Source: Burkholderiales bacterium | Lineage (GTDB): Bacteria > Pseudomonadota > Gammaproteobacteria > Burkholderiales > Burkholderiaceae_D | NCBI GenBank assembly: GCA_016177875.1 | Contig: JACOUL010000055.1 | Span: 50,408 to 114,407, forward strand | Direction of reading: 5' to 3' | DNA: 64,000 bases | Shown: positions 47,066-55,175 of the stretch, piece by piece | How the letters are laid out: each line of letters starts with the position of its first letter | Position numbering within the stretch: position 1 is the first letter of the stretch | Translations under genes and position numbers: made by a program | Notes under the pieces: model-generated | The model's input: only the letters and a program-made list of their open reading frames with translations | Databases searched by the model: none | Told to the model about the DNA's origin: nothing

Positions 47066-47099
47066 TAAAATAAAAAAGCCGCAAGATTGACTTGCGGCT
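47066..47099 (-). terminator. Rho-independent terminator of the ferritin-like gene
   Basis: On the minus strand AAGCCGCAAG, a 5-nt loop, CTTGCGGCTT and then TTTTATTTT, 25 bp past the stop of the ferritin-like gene. Perfect 10-bp stem. Confidence 0.9.
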
Positions 47100-47123
47100 T
47101 AGCTTACACGATTCACACCGACA

Positions 47124-47972
47124 TCAGACAGGTTGAGGAGCCGCCTTCCCGGCAGTGATCTCTTTGCGATACCGATTCAAATCTTGCACCGACTCAAAAG
47201 TTCGTTCGAACAACAGTGACATATTGTGCAGAATGCGGTCGATGACTTTCTTTTCCCACTCGCTATCGAACTTGATCTGACCATCGAGCCAGCGTTCCAA
47301 CCATTCCGGATCCGGCAGGCGGCTTTGCACGGTATCTTTTGGGAATAGCGCCTGATTGACGTGCAGATTCGTCGGATGCAGCGGTTTTTCCGTACGCCGC
47401 GCGGAGGCCATCAATACGCCGATCTTGGCGAAAGCGGCGCGGGCCGAGTCGCCGACTTCGGTCAGCGCTTTTTTCATGTAGCGCAGATAAGCGCCGCCAT
47501 GACGTGCTTCATCCTGGCTAATGATCTTATAAATTTGCTTGATGACCGGCTCGGTATGCCAATCGGCGGCACAGCGATACCAGTGGTTCAAACGAATCTC
47601 GCCGCAAAAATGCAGCATCAGCGTTTCCAGGGCAGGCGCCGGGTCGAATTCAAACCGCACGTTATGCAATTCTTCTTCGGTAGGCACCAAGTCAGGACGG
47701 AAACGGCGCAGATATTCCATCAGCACGAGCGAATGCTTTTGCTCTTCGAAAAACCATACCGACATGAATGCGGAAAAGTCGCTGTCGTTGCGGTTATCAC
47801 GCAAGAACATTTCCGTGGCCGGCAAGGCCGCCCATTCGGTGATGGCATTCATCTTAATGGTCTGGGCTTGCTCATCAGACAATTTGGAAGCGTCAAACTG
47901 GTCCCACGGAATATCGGTTTCCATATTCCAGCGGACTTGCTCGAGGGATTTAAACAATTCTGGGTACAACAT
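47124..47972 (-). CDS. Ferritin-like diiron domain protein
   Basis: A 282-residue helical protein with two diiron half-sites: FFEEQKHSLVLMEYLRRF (E-x-x-H, near residue 76) and ISQDEARHGGAYLRYMKKAL (E-A-R-H near residue 155), plus an intervening glutamate in LMLHFCGEIRLNHWY. This is the four-helix carboxylate-bridged diiron arrangement of acyl-ACP desaturases and related ferritin-like proteins. No signal peptide or membrane helix. Members are common in Burkholderiales as ferritin-like proteins of unknown substrate; I cannot separate desaturase from other diiron activity. Confidence 0.82.
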   Translation of the reverse strand: MLYPELFKSLEQVRWNMETDIPWDQFDASKLSDEQAQTIKMNAITEWAALPATEMFLRDNRNDSDFSAFMSVWFFEEQKHSLVLMEYLRRFRPDLVPTEEELHNVRFEFDPAPALETLMLHFCGEIRLNHWYRCAADWHTEPVIKQIYKIISQDEARHGGAYLRYMKKALTEVGDSARAAFAKIGVLMASARRTEKPLHPTNLHVNQALFPKDTVQSRLPDPEWLERWLDGQIKFDSEWEKKVIDRILHNMSLLFERTFESVQDLNRYRKEITAGKAAPQPV

Positions 47973-48045
47973 ACGTGCACTTGCCTTGAAGAAATTGGAT
48001 TAAGCCTTTGATTTTACCAAGAATTCATCTTTTTAGGCAGGCAGA

Positions 48046-48462
48046 CTATCGTCTTCTAAAGAGCTTGCCAAGCGACGATAAGGGGTAAGATGGCGGATGT
48101 ATCCCTATATTTTTAAGAAAGACGATTAACTTCTTTTCGCATGCCCGCGTATAGATCCAATAAGAGCCTCCAAGGAAAATCGCGGCGGCCAGGCACAAGC
48201 GGGCATTGTCGCCATCTGCAACGTAGGCCCCAACCAAGGCGGCAATAAATAAGAGATGCGTCGTAATCATGACGACGAAGTTGACTTGATACGTTGTCCA
48301 AGTGATTCGCCACGCTTCTTCGTCATCAGCTTTTTCGCAAGCGTGCAGACCGGCTTGCACCTCATACGATAGACTGGAAAAACATAGCAGGAATCCCAGG
48401 CTGGCCAAGCCGTACCAATAAAGCTCCGAAGTCGGAATACCGGCAATTGAACTTGGCATAAT
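48046..48462 (-). CDS. Unrecognised small membrane protein
   Basis: I do not recognise this 138-residue protein. It has three hydrophobic segments (about 14-30, 52-75 and 80-100), and a basic tail follows. The frame stays open 103 codons further upstream to a GTG at 48771, but that GTG lies inside the CueR operator of copZ, the extra part is very basic, and AGAGGG stands 8 bp before the internal ATG, so I take the ATG (MPSSIAGIPTSEL) as start. In that case 48463-48758 is a non-coding stretch of nearly 300 bp in which I see nothing else. AT content is higher than in the neighbours. It borders the copper island. Confidence 0.55.
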   Translation of the reverse strand: MMPSSIAGIPTSELYWYGLASLGFLLCFSSLSYEVQAGLHACEKADDEEAWRITWTTYQVNFVVMITTHLLFIAALVGAYVADGDNARLCLAAAIFLGGSYWIYTRACEKKLIVFLKNIGIHPPSYPLSSLGKLFRRR

Positions 48463-48758
48463 TGCATCCCTCTCTACGACCGCATTTGTTTTTACTTCAT
48501 TATTGAGGAATGCCGATCCGTCTTCAAGCGAGATAAGAAAAAATTTTCCGGCGCTGATACCTATGCCTTTTCCCGAGCAATTTGACTTGTGACCAACTCT
48601 AATCCTCGCGCCGCTATCAAAATGTGGCTTTAAATTAAGTTTGAAAATGCCGCGAGAAGAATCTTCCCAAGCAAAAAACTTTCTAATTTTCCAAAAAAGG
48701 CGCTGAAATCGTCTTCTAAGGTATTGCGCGTACGATAAAAAATTTCGTCGAAACCAAC

Positions 48759-48789
48759 TTGACCTTCCCACGATGGGAACACATAAATT
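48759..48789 (+). promoter_or_regulatory. CueR-type copper-responsive promoter of copZ
   Basis: TTGACC, a 19-bp spacer and TAAATT. The spacer contains the dyad TTCCCA-cga-TGGGAA. The overlong 19-bp spacer with a central palindrome is the hallmark of MerR-family promoters, and the dyad resembles the E. coli CueR operator. It is 34 bp ahead of the copZ ATG. Near-identical sites precede copA and the cus cluster. Confidence 0.88.
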
Positions 48790-48822
48790 AACTACTCCTC
48801 TATCAAATTAAGGAGTATTGAA

Positions 48823-49029
48823 ATGTATGAGTTGCAAGTAGAAGGGATGAGCTGCAATCACTGCGTAAGCAAAGTCACTCGATCCATCAAAAAGATCGAC
48901 GCTGACGCAAATGTCAATATTCAACTAGCAAGCCAAAAGGTTTCTGTTGAGTCGACTGCAGACGTCGAAGACATTGCATCTGCTCTGGCGGAAGCAGGCT
49001 ACCCTGTGAAAGATAAATTCGTATCATGA
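48823..49029 (+). CDS. copZ: Copper chaperone CopZ (heavy-metal-associated domain)
   Basis: A 68-residue single HMA domain with the Cu(I) site G-M-S-C-N-H-C at residues 8-14 and a ferredoxin-like beta-alpha-beta fold ending LAEAGYPVKDKFVS. It likely hands Cu(I) to the CopA ATPase encoded nearby. AGGAG precedes the ATG by 8 bp. A CueR promoter lies upstream and a bidirectional terminator separates it from the convergent cueR. Confidence 0.93.
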   Translation: MYELQVEGMSCNHCVSKVTRSIKKIDADANVNIQLASQKVSVESTADVEDIASALAEAGYPVKDKFVS

Positions 49030-49036
49030 AGAAGAA

Positions 49037-49064
49037 GCGGGCAATCATTTGATTGCCCGCTTTT
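49037..49064. terminator. Bidirectional terminator between copZ and cueR
   Basis: A perfect 11-bp inverted repeat (GCGGGCAATCA, TGATTGCCCGC) with a 2-nt centre followed by TTTT. Confidence 0.85.
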
Positions 49065-49071
49065 GATTTCC

Positions 49072-49467
49072 CTAACCGTCACTCGTGGCCAAATCCTTTA
49101 GTATGGGACATTCCGGCCGATGATCGCCCGAACAGCAATGGGCCAGATGGCTCAATGTATCGCGCATCTCGGTCAACTCATCAATGCGTTTTTGCAAGTA
49201 GCCCACGTGCGCCTGAGCAATGGTCTTGACGTCTGCACTTGCCCGTCCCGAATCCTGCCATAAAGAGAGCAATTCCTTGATCTGCTCTAGCGAAAAACCA
49301 AGCCTGCGCGCCCGCTTGATAAAACGAAGCGTATGCAAATCGTTCTCGGTATAGACGCGGTATCCTGAATCGGTGCGCTTGCTCTGCTTGATCAGATCAA
49401 TGCTTTCGTAATAGCGGATCATCTTGGCGGTCACGCCGCTTACTTGCGCTGCCTGTCCAATATTCAT
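49072..49467 (-). CDS. cueR: Cu(I)-responsive transcriptional regulator CueR
   Basis: A 131-residue MerR-family activator. The N-terminal winged HTH (MNIGQAAQVSGVTAKMIRYYESIDL) is followed by RRLGFSLEQIKELLSLW and the dimerisation helix. The metal loop near the C-terminus has C-C-S-G-D-H-R-P-E-C-P-I, with the two cysteines (first and last of the loop) spaced as the Cu(I)/Ag(I) ligands of CueR. It should twist the 19-bp spacer promoters found before copZ, copA and the CopL/cus cluster. It may be co-transcribed with copA and the broken rubredoxin gene on the same strand. Confidence 0.94.
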   Translation of the reverse strand: MNIGQAAQVSGVTAKMIRYYESIDLIKQSKRTDSGYRVYTENDLHTLRFIKRARRLGFSLEQIKELLSLWQDSGRASADVKTIAQAHVGYLQKRIDELTEMRDTLSHLAHCCSGDHRPECPILKDLATSDG

Positions 49468-49500
49468 GTTTTCCCCAATCCGTTCGTCTATTGGCCTATT

Positions 49501-49665
49501 TTAAATTGCCACCATTGCGAAGTCTGCCTTGGCGACACCACATTCCGGACATTCCCAGTTCGCCGGGAGGCCATCCTATTTGGCGCCAGGCGCAATGCCG
49601 TCCTCCGGACGACCGGCTGCCTCATCGTAGATAAAGCCGCAAGTCACACATTGATAGGTTTTCAT
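49501..49665 (-). pseudogene. Rubredoxin gene interrupted by an amber codon
   Basis: The frame from ATG 49665 (GGAG six bases ahead) to TAA 49501 encodes a 54-residue rubredoxin. The first iron pair is C-V-T-C-G-F-I-Y-D and the second C-P-E-C-G-V-A-K-A-D-F. Codon 30 (49578-49576) is TAG, where rubredoxins have a conserved tryptophan (GTKW) before the E-D-x-P turn; one base change TGG to TAG explains it. No frameshift is present and the rest is intact, so the loss is recent, or the position could be a sequencing error. As written, only a 29-residue fragment would be made, lacking one half of the iron site. Confidence 0.88.
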
Positions 49666-49684
49666 ATTGTTCTCCAAGATTCAT

Positions 49685-52111
49685 TCAATGGCGCCGGCGG
49701 ATTGCCGGCTTCCAGCGGCGTAACAGCAAAGCATTTCCAATCACACTGACAGAACTGAAGGCCATCGCGGCGCCGGCTACTACAGGACTCAGGAAACCAA
49801 AGGCGGCCAACGGGATGCCGATCAAGTTGTAAATGAATGCCCAAAACAGGTTCTGCTGGATCTTGCGATACGTTCGCCGAGAGATATCAATTGCATCACC
49901 GACGAGCGACAAATCGCCGCGCATCAGCGTCACGCCGGCTGCATGCATGGCCACATCTGTTCCAGTGGACATTGCGATACCAACGTTCGCGGCTGCCAAT
50001 GCCGGCGCGTCGTTTATCCCATCGCCGATCATTGCCACAATCTTTCCCGACTTCTTCAACTCTGCAACCTTGTTTGCCTTATCGGCGGGAAGCACCTCTG
50101 CAACCACTTGCCCGATACCGAGCACACGTCCAACAGCTTCAGCGCTGCCACGGTTGTCGCCTGTCAGCATGACCGTATTGACGCCTAGCTCATGCAGGTG
50201 ATTAACCGCCTCCCTAGCGCTGGCTTTGATTTTGTCTCCAAAGGCGATTAAGCCCAATAACTGGGTCGGCGCCCCTGCCTTTGCCAGCCACGATACCGTG
50301 TGGCCAGAGCGCTCCAGCTCATTGGCTCGCTGCAGCAAAGGCTTTAAATCGACGTCCATTTCCTGCATTAAGCGCGTACTACCCAAACGCAGCTCCATTC
50401 CATTGACTTTTGCCGCCAGCCCCCGTCCCGGCAACGCTTTGACATCTGCCGCAAGCAAGGTCGAAATGCGTAGCGATTTTGCGGCTTCGACTACTGCACG
50501 CGCCAACGGATGCTCACTACCTTGCTGTACCGAAGCTGCAAGCTGCAGCAACTGGCTACGTTCAATATCGAGTGGCAGCATATCGACCACGGCTGGTTTA
50601 CCTTCAGTAAGCGTGCCGGTTTTGTCGAACACAACGGTCGTCACGCCATGCGTAACTTCCAGCGCTTCGGCATCCTTGATCAAGATGCCTTGTTTTGCGC
50701 CTACACCCGTTCCCGCCATGATTGCCGTAGGTGTCGCCAATCCTAATGCGCAAGGACAGGCAATTACCATCACAGCGACTGCATGGATAACGGCTGTTTC
50801 GATATTGCCGGTAGCGAGCCACCATCCCACCATTGTGGCAAGCGCAAGCAACAATACCGCCGGCACGAATACCGCGCTGACCTTGTCGACCAGTTTTTGG
50901 ATCGGCGCCTTGGCGGATTGGGCATCTTCGACCAAACGGATAATGCGCGACAGAGTGGTTTCCGCACCGATGGCGTCAGTCCGGACAACCAGCAAGCCTT
51001 CGGCATTGATTGCGCCACCCGTCACGTTGTCGCCAGGGTGCTTGGCAACCGGCAGGCTTTCCCCCGTAATCAAGGATTCGTCGACGTGGCTATCGCCATC
51101 GAGAATGGTGGCATCCACCGGGATACGTTCGCCGGGGCGGATCACGACGATATCGCCGTTTCTGACCAAGTCGATGGCAATGTCGTGCTCCTTGCCATCC
51201 TTACGGATGCGCGCGGACACTGGCCGAAGACTTTGAAGGGCACGGATGGCTGCCGTCGTTTGGCGTTTTGCGCGCGCTTCCAACCACTTACCTAGGAGCA
51301 CCAGAGTAATCACGACGGCTGCCGCTTCAAAGTAGAGATGCGGCATGGCGTCATTGCCATGAACCAGCATTTGATAGACGCTTAAGCCATACGCTGCGCT
51401 GGTACCCAGAGCAACCAGCAAGTCCATATTGCCTGCACCAACTTTAACGGCTTTCCAGCCGGCGCGATAAAAGCGTGCGCCCAGCCAGAACTGTACCGGC
51501 GTGGCGAGCGCCAGTTGGAACCAGGCAGGCAGCATCCAATGCGTGCCGAATAGCTCCAGCACCATGGGGATAGTCAAAGGGAGCGACAACAACGCCGCCA
51601 GGACGACAGCCCATCCTTCATTCCCTTTAGCCTTGGCCGGCGCCGAAGAGCTTGGGGCTTCCCGATGCGGCGACGCCTGGTAGCCTGCCGTCTCGATCGC
51701 AGTTAGGAGTTGTTCGATGGTGACGCCGCTCGCAGCTTCGATACGGACGCTTTCCGTGGCAAGATTGACGCTCGCGTTTTGCACACCCTCGACCTTACGC
51801 AGCGCCTTTTCCACGCGGGCAACGCAAGAGCCGCACGTCATTCCCTCAATGTCGAGGTCGAATTCTTCCTTGGCGACTTCATAACCCGCCTTTTCCACGG
51901 CGCTTTTGATGTCGGCTATGTCCACGGTATCGGCGGCGACCACTTTGACCGACTCAGTCGCCAGATTGACGGCCGCAGCGACGACGCCGGGCACTTTATG
52001 GATCGCATTTTCAACGCGCGCCACACATGAAGCGCAGGTCATGCCTTCGATGCCCAATGAAAGCTGACGCTGTTCAATTTTTGGATCTGCTATATCCAAG
52101 ACACTACTCAT
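49685..52111 (-). CDS. copA: Copper-translocating P-type ATPase
   Basis: An 808-residue P1B-1 ATPase exporting Cu(I). There are two N-terminal HMA domains (GMTCASC near residue 22 and GMTCGSC near residue 90), eight membrane helices, the transmembrane C-P-C metal site ([12 protein letters not shown]), the TGES actuator motif, the phosphorylated aspartate in DKTGTLTEG and [18 protein letters not shown] site precedes the chosen ATG ([10 protein letters not shown]); an upstream ATG 25 codons earlier would start within the promoter. A CueR-type promoter lies 32 bp upstream of the start. The rubredoxin remnant lies 20 bp downstream. Confidence 0.96.
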   Translation of the reverse strand: MSSVLDIADPKIEQRQLSLGIEGMTCASCVARVENAIHKVPGVVAAAVNLATESVKVVAADTVDIADIKSAVEKAGYEVAKEEFDLDIEGMTCGSCVARVEKALRKVEGVQNASVNLATESVRIEAASGVTIEQLLTAIETAGYQASPHREAPSSSAPAKAKGNEGWAVVLAALLSLPLTIPMVLELFGTHWMLPAWFQLALATPVQFWLGARFYRAGWKAVKVGAGNMDLLVALGTSAAYGLSVYQMLVHGNDAMPHLYFEAAAVVITLVLLGKWLEARAKRQTTAAIRALQSLRPVSARIRKDGKEHDIAIDLVRNGDIVVIRPGERIPVDATILDGDSHVDESLITGESLPVAKHPGDNVTGGAINAEGLLVVRTDAIGAETTLSRIIRLVEDAQSAKAPIQKLVDKVSAVFVPAVLLLALATMVGWWLATGNIETAVIHAVAVMVIACPCALGLATPTAIMAGTGVGAKQGILIKDAEALEVTHGVTTVVFDKTGTLTEGKPAVVDMLPLDIERSQLLQLAASVQQGSEHPLARAVVEAAKSLRISTLLAADVKALPGRGLAAKVNGMELRLGSTRLMQEMDVDLKPLLQRANELERSGHTVSWLAKAGAPTQLLGLIAFGDKIKASAREAVNHLHELGVNTVMLTGDNRGSAEAVGRVLGIGQVVAEVLPADKANKVAELKKSGKIVAMIGDGINDAPALAAANVGIAMSTGTDVAMHAAGVTLMRGDLSLVGDAIDISRRTYRKIQQNLFWAFIYNLIGIPLAAFGFLSPVVAGAAMAFSSVSVIGNALLLRRWKPAIRRRH

Positions 52112-52142
52112 TTTTCTGCTCCCAAACAGGTAACGTATAAGC

Positions 52143-52173
52143 AGTGTCGTGCTTCCCATGATGGGAAGGTCAA
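52143..52173 (-). promoter_or_regulatory. CueR-type copper-responsive promoter of copA
   Basis: On the minus strand TTGACC, a 19-bp spacer with the dyad TTCCCA-tca-TGGGAA, and the -10 box GACACT. Same layout and almost the same dyad as the copZ site. It ends 32 bp before the copA ATG. Confidence 0.88.
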
Positions 52174-52272
52174 GGGGATTTTGCAAAAACTTCTTTGCAC
52201 GATGCGCAATCCCGACTTTTGGGCCTTCCGCTCAGTAATCAAAATTGACTGAGTTGCGCTTATCTCGTCCGC

Positions 52273-52312
52273 CATGGGGATTTATTCATATCGGCCTTGT
52301 CAAATCCCCATG
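52273..52312. repeat. Perfect 11-bp inverted repeat upstream of the copper storage gene
   Basis: CATGGGGATTT and AAATCCCCATG are separated by 18 bp. The element lies 70 bp before the start of the Cys-rich protein gene and does not resemble the CueR dyads. It could be an operator for another regulator or an RNA hairpin. Confidence 0.6.
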
Positions 52313-52381
52313 CTCGATCATCGTATGGTCTGCCCTGCAATGACGTGCTCTTCTTTCCCACCCTTTCGCAAAGGAAAAATC

Positions 52382-52759
52382 ATGGCTCAACAACAATTTC
52401 AATCCTGTATTGACGCGTGCAACATGTGCGCGGATGCTTGCGACTTTTGCGCCGCGTCCTGCTTACAGGAGCAAGATCCGAAGCCGATGGCTCGCTGTAT
52501 CGCATTGGACATCGACTGCGCCCAAATTTGCCGCCTTGCAGCCAGCTATATGGCTCGCGGCAGTACGCTTGCCAGCACCATCTGCCAAACTTGTGCGGAA
52601 ATTTGTGATGCTTGCGGGGATGAATGCAGCAAGCATCAAATGCAGCATTGCCAGGAATGCGCAGAGGCATGCCGCCGATGTGCGGAAGAATGCCGCAGGA
52701 TGGGTACGATGGCTGCCAAAGGTCAAGCCCAAGCTGGAGCCGGCATAACCGCGCATTAA
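52382..52759 (+). CDS. Four-helix-bundle copper storage protein (Csp3-like)
   Basis: A 125-residue cytosolic protein with 19 cysteines, mostly in C-x2-C and C-x3-C spacings along predicted helices (CIDACNMCADACDFCAASC, CICQTCAEICDACGDEC-like, HCQECAEACRRCAEEC). This is the pattern of Csp/DUF326 four-helix bundles that store many Cu(I) ions in the core. There is no signal peptide, so it is of the cytosolic Csp3 type. AAGGAAAAATC precedes the ATG; an ATG 36 codons upstream is rejected because it falls in the inverted repeat. It lies between the copA promoter and the convergent hydrolase gene. Confidence 0.92.
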   Translation: MAQQQFQSCIDACNMCADACDFCAASCLQEQDPKPMARCIALDIDCAQICRLAASYMARGSTLASTICQTCAEICDACGDECSKHQMQHCQECAEACRRCAEECRRMGTMAAKGQAQAGAGITAH

Positions 52760-52787
52760 CTGCCCTCAATCGATTCTGCACTCAAAG

Positions 52788-53756
52788 CTATTGGCGCCTA
52801 ATGAAGGCGCCAATCTCGCGAACGACTTCCTTATTGTGGCCTACCCACAGATGACCGCCCGTGGGGTAGCCGATAAAGCGGGCGTTGGGAATATGATCCG
52901 CCGTATAACGCGCCCCATCGAAAGTACCGAATAAATCATCCGCTGCGCTTATCGCCAGAGTAGGAACGGAAATGCGCTCCAACTCGTAACGGCCAAGCGT
53001 AGAAGTGACTTTCGCATCATTCAGCAGCCCTTGTCGGCGTGGGCTTACGGGAAGAATATGCTGCATCATCATGTCGACGCGCGCCTTCTCCTCGTTACTC
53101 GCGTTGTCGATCACCGAAAGCGGCGTGGCAAGAATCGATTGACTAACGGTGGGGCGCGCGAACCGAATTGCGGCCCAAAACAGAAAGTCGGACTTCAAGG
53201 CAGTATCGAACAGGAGCTGCGTCCAGGCTGGCGTTTTTAAGGAAGGTGCGCCCCCAGCTCGTGGCACATATGCCGCCGGGACCAGAAGCACTAACGCGCT
53301 GCACCGGTCTGGATGGCGCAACGCGAACTGCATTGCAGAGGGAGCGCCCGCGGATGCTCCGATGATAGCTACTTTTCCGATTCCCAGCGTATCGAGCAAA
53401 CAAGCGTATACATCGGCTTGCGCTGAGGAGGACGCATCCTTAGGCAATGGCGTGCGCAGATATCCAAATCGCGATACGGCAATGATGCGGAATCCCTGCT
53501 TGGCGAGATCCTGACCAAAATCCAAGCCTTGGTCGTACCCTCCCCCAGCGCCATGCACGACCAGAACCGGCAAACCACTCCCAGCAAAAGCCACTTCCAT
53601 AGGACCGCAGCGCGTCAGGACAAGCTGGCTGCCGTTTGCAATGCGCTCGCGTGCTTCACGTATTTCGCGGTGATAACTCACATAGGCGAACAAAAGCAAT
53701 ACGGCCGCAAGCAATCCGAGAATCATAAGAATTTGCATTGGCGGTATCCGCTTCAT
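52788..53756 (-). CDS. Alpha/beta hydrolase with N-terminal membrane anchor
   Basis: A 322-residue alpha/beta hydrolase. An N-terminal hydrophobic helix (residues 7-27) precedes the fold. The HGAGGG oxyanion region lies near residue 68, the nucleophile elbow GASAGAPS near residue 135, an acid in ISAADDLF near residue 265 and a catalytic histidine in YPTGGHLWVGH near residue 300. The substrate is unknown. It is the last gene of the minus-strand copper cluster, 8 bp downstream of the SRPBCC gene, so it may be copper-induced. A chance neighbour read by read-through is the alternative. Confidence 0.83.
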   Translation of the reverse strand: MKRIPPMQILMILGLLAAVLLLFAYVSYHREIREARERIANGSQLVLTRCGPMEVAFAGSGLPVLVVHGAGGGYDQGLDFGQDLAKQGFRIIAVSRFGYLRTPLPKDASSSAQADVYACLLDTLGIGKVAIIGASAGAPSAMQFALRHPDRCSALVLLVPAAYVPRAGGAPSLKTPAWTQLLFDTALKSDFLFWAAIRFARPTVSQSILATPLSVIDNASNEEKARVDMMMQHILPVSPRRQGLLNDAKVTSTLGRYELERISVPTLAISAADDLFGTFDGARYTADHIPNARFIGYPTGGHLWVGHNKEVVREIGAFIRRQ

Positions 53757-53764
53757 TGAAACAT

Positions 53765-54292
53765 TTACCGAAAATGTTTTGCTGCATCTTCAGCCATCTG
53801 CCGCGTACACCACTGCGCGTAGTAGCGACCAAGGAGATAACCAAGCAAACGGGGAAATCCCTCTTTAGGCAGGTCATAATCGATAAATACGCGAAGAATC
53901 GATTCAGCGCCTTTGGGTACAACATCGAACCCCATTCGGTAGGAGTCAATAATGAGCAGATTGGGCCTGCCGATCGTTGCCCACTCCTTTGACCTGGGCG
54001 GCACATGACGCGTCACAACCTCTTCAACTGAAAGCACGATACCCAAAACGCGTCCTGCCAGTCGGATTTTTGACCCAACGCATTTACCACCACCTTGATC
54101 GACGCTGGTCTCCATTTTGCCGCCGCCCATCCGCCAGGAGGATGCGGACATGTGGGAGGACAAATTCCGATGCTCGTCGAGAAAAGAAAATACGTCGCTT
54201 TGAGATGCCTGGATGCGCACAATATATTCTTCGTGGCGGGAATATGTTCCCTCCTTCTTCACTGCATCGTTGCCATCAGCCGTAATGTTCAT
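53765..54292 (-). CDS. SRPBCC (START-like) domain protein
   Basis: A 175-residue protein with the polyketide cyclase/START-like pattern: an N-terminal strand EEYIVRIQASQSDVFSFLDEHRNLSSHM, then a central beta-sheet and the long C-terminal helix (GYLLGRYYAQWCTRQMAEDAAKHF). Such folds bind hydrophobic ligands; the ligand here is unknown. The ATG (MNITADGND) is supported by GAGGAG seven bases ahead. That ribosome binding site lies inside the overlapping His-rich small gene, whose stop is 14 bp downstream, indicating translational coupling. Confidence 0.72.
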   Translation of the reverse strand: MNITADGNDAVKKEGTYSRHEEYIVRIQASQSDVFSFLDEHRNLSSHMSASSWRMGGGKMETSVDQGGGKCVGSKIRLAGRVLGIVLSVEEVVTRHVPPRSKEWATIGRPNLLIIDSYRMGFDVVPKGAESILRVFIDYDLPKEGFPRLLGYLLGRYYAQWCTRQMAEDAAKHFR

Positions 54293-54392
54293 TTTGCTCC
54301 TCTGAGACGTAGAGGATCGCCACCCACTTTCCCTTGGAGACTGTTGCATGGGTGTGGTTCTCGTCGTGGCGATGCTCATGTTCGTGCGCCAT
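54276..54392 (-). CDS. His-rich small protein (38 residues), candidate metal binder
   Basis: A short frame of 38 codons plus TGA. The N-terminus MAHEHEHRHDENHTHA has six histidines in 15 residues, then KGKWVAILYVSEEQNEHYG. GAGG stands five bases before the ATG and the gene starts 8 bp after the HD-GYP stop and overlaps the SRPBCC start, as expected for an operon member. The His/Glu/Asp cluster suggests metal binding. I know no named family for it. A longer in-frame reading from 54551 is rejected since it runs through the HD-GYP gene. Confidence 0.55.
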   Translation of the reverse strand: MAHEHEHRHDENHTHATVSKGKWVAILYVSEEQNEHYG

Positions 54393-54399
54393 AGCGACC

Positions 54400-55173
54400 T
54401 CACTGGTGATGTCCAAGCACGTGCTGCATGGGTCCGCACTTGAGAGAAACCATTTCACGCAGCAAATCCTCTTCGGCAAGAAATGCCTCCACGGCTTTCG
54501 GATCGAACTGCGTACCTGTCTGGCGACAGATCTCGGCTTTGGCCGCCTCAAAGCTCAAACCCTTCCGATACGGGCGGTCGGATGTCATGGCATCCAAGGT
54601 ATCGATGACGGCGAATAACCGCGCGCCAAAGGGGATGTCTTCGCCTTTCAAGCCGCGCGGGTAGCCATTGCCGTCAAACCGTTCTTCATGGCTACGGACC
54701 AATTCCGCCGCCGGCTCCATGCCCGGAATGGCAGCGACCAGTTCATAGCCTTTCTCTGCGTGGGATTTCATGACGTCCCACTCGGCCTCATCCAGGGAGC
54801 CGTGCTTGAGCAAAATGGCATCGGGAATCCCGATCTTGCCTATGTCATGCAACAGCGCGCCCCAGTAAATCTGCTTCAGTTCGGCGAGATCGCTGGTGAA
54901 TCGCTTTGCCAGCACCTGGGTATGGCACGCCACCCGCTTGGAATGCTGCCCGGTCTCGGCTTCGCGCAAGTCCAGCGTAGCCGCCAGCGCTTCCACAAAT
55001 TTCGAATACAGATCTTCGACAACGGTTGAATCAGAGCCGACTCGCATCCGATTCAAGCGGCAGTTTTCACAGCAATATCCATCGCCTTGGGATATGAACA
55101 ACCCACGGCCAAGCGATGTGCCGCAGTGGCGGCATCGTGCAGTCGTTGAGTTGAAGTCCCGCGGCATCGTCAT
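54400..55173 (-). CDS. HD-GYP domain protein (c-di-GMP phosphodiesterase type) with N-terminal zinc ribbon
   Basis: A 257-residue protein. Two cysteine pairs at the N-terminus (CRHCG, CCENC, residues 14-38) suggest a small zinc or copper ribbon. The HD-GYP domain follows: TGQHSKRVACHTQVLA, the H-D metal motif in ALLHDIGKIGIPD, KSHAEKGYELV, and the GYP signature in HEERFDGNGYPRGLKG, all intact. It should hydrolyse c-di-GMP. No receiver or membrane domain is present, so the Cys ribbon may be the input. Its place between a Met-rich periplasmic protein and a His-rich peptide suggests copper-linked signalling. Confidence 0.88.
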   Translation of the reverse strand: MTMPRDFNSTTARCRHCGTSLGRGLFISQGDGYCCENCRLNRMRVGSDSTVVEDLYSKFVEALAATLDLREAETGQHSKRVACHTQVLAKRFTSDLAELKQIYWGALLHDIGKIGIPDAILLKHGSLDEAEWDVMKSHAEKGYELVAAIPGMEPAAELVRSHEERFDGNGYPRGLKGEDIPFGARLFAVIDTLDAMTSDRPYRKGLSFEAAKAEICRQTGTQFDPKAVEAFLAEEDLLREMVSLKCGPMQHVLGHHQ

Positions 55174-55175
55174 TT

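Noticed and set aside
48463..48771. 103-codon N-terminal extension of the membrane protein at 48046-48462
   Set aside because: Its GTG start lies inside the copZ CueR operator, the extra sequence is unusually basic, and a good ribosome binding site precedes the internal ATG. It was not entirely excluded, hence the modest confidence of that entry.
54393..54551. 91-codon version of the His-rich frame
   Set aside because: The upstream part is in the +1 reading of the HD-GYP gene and has no ribosome binding site; only the 38-codon part from 54392 is supported.
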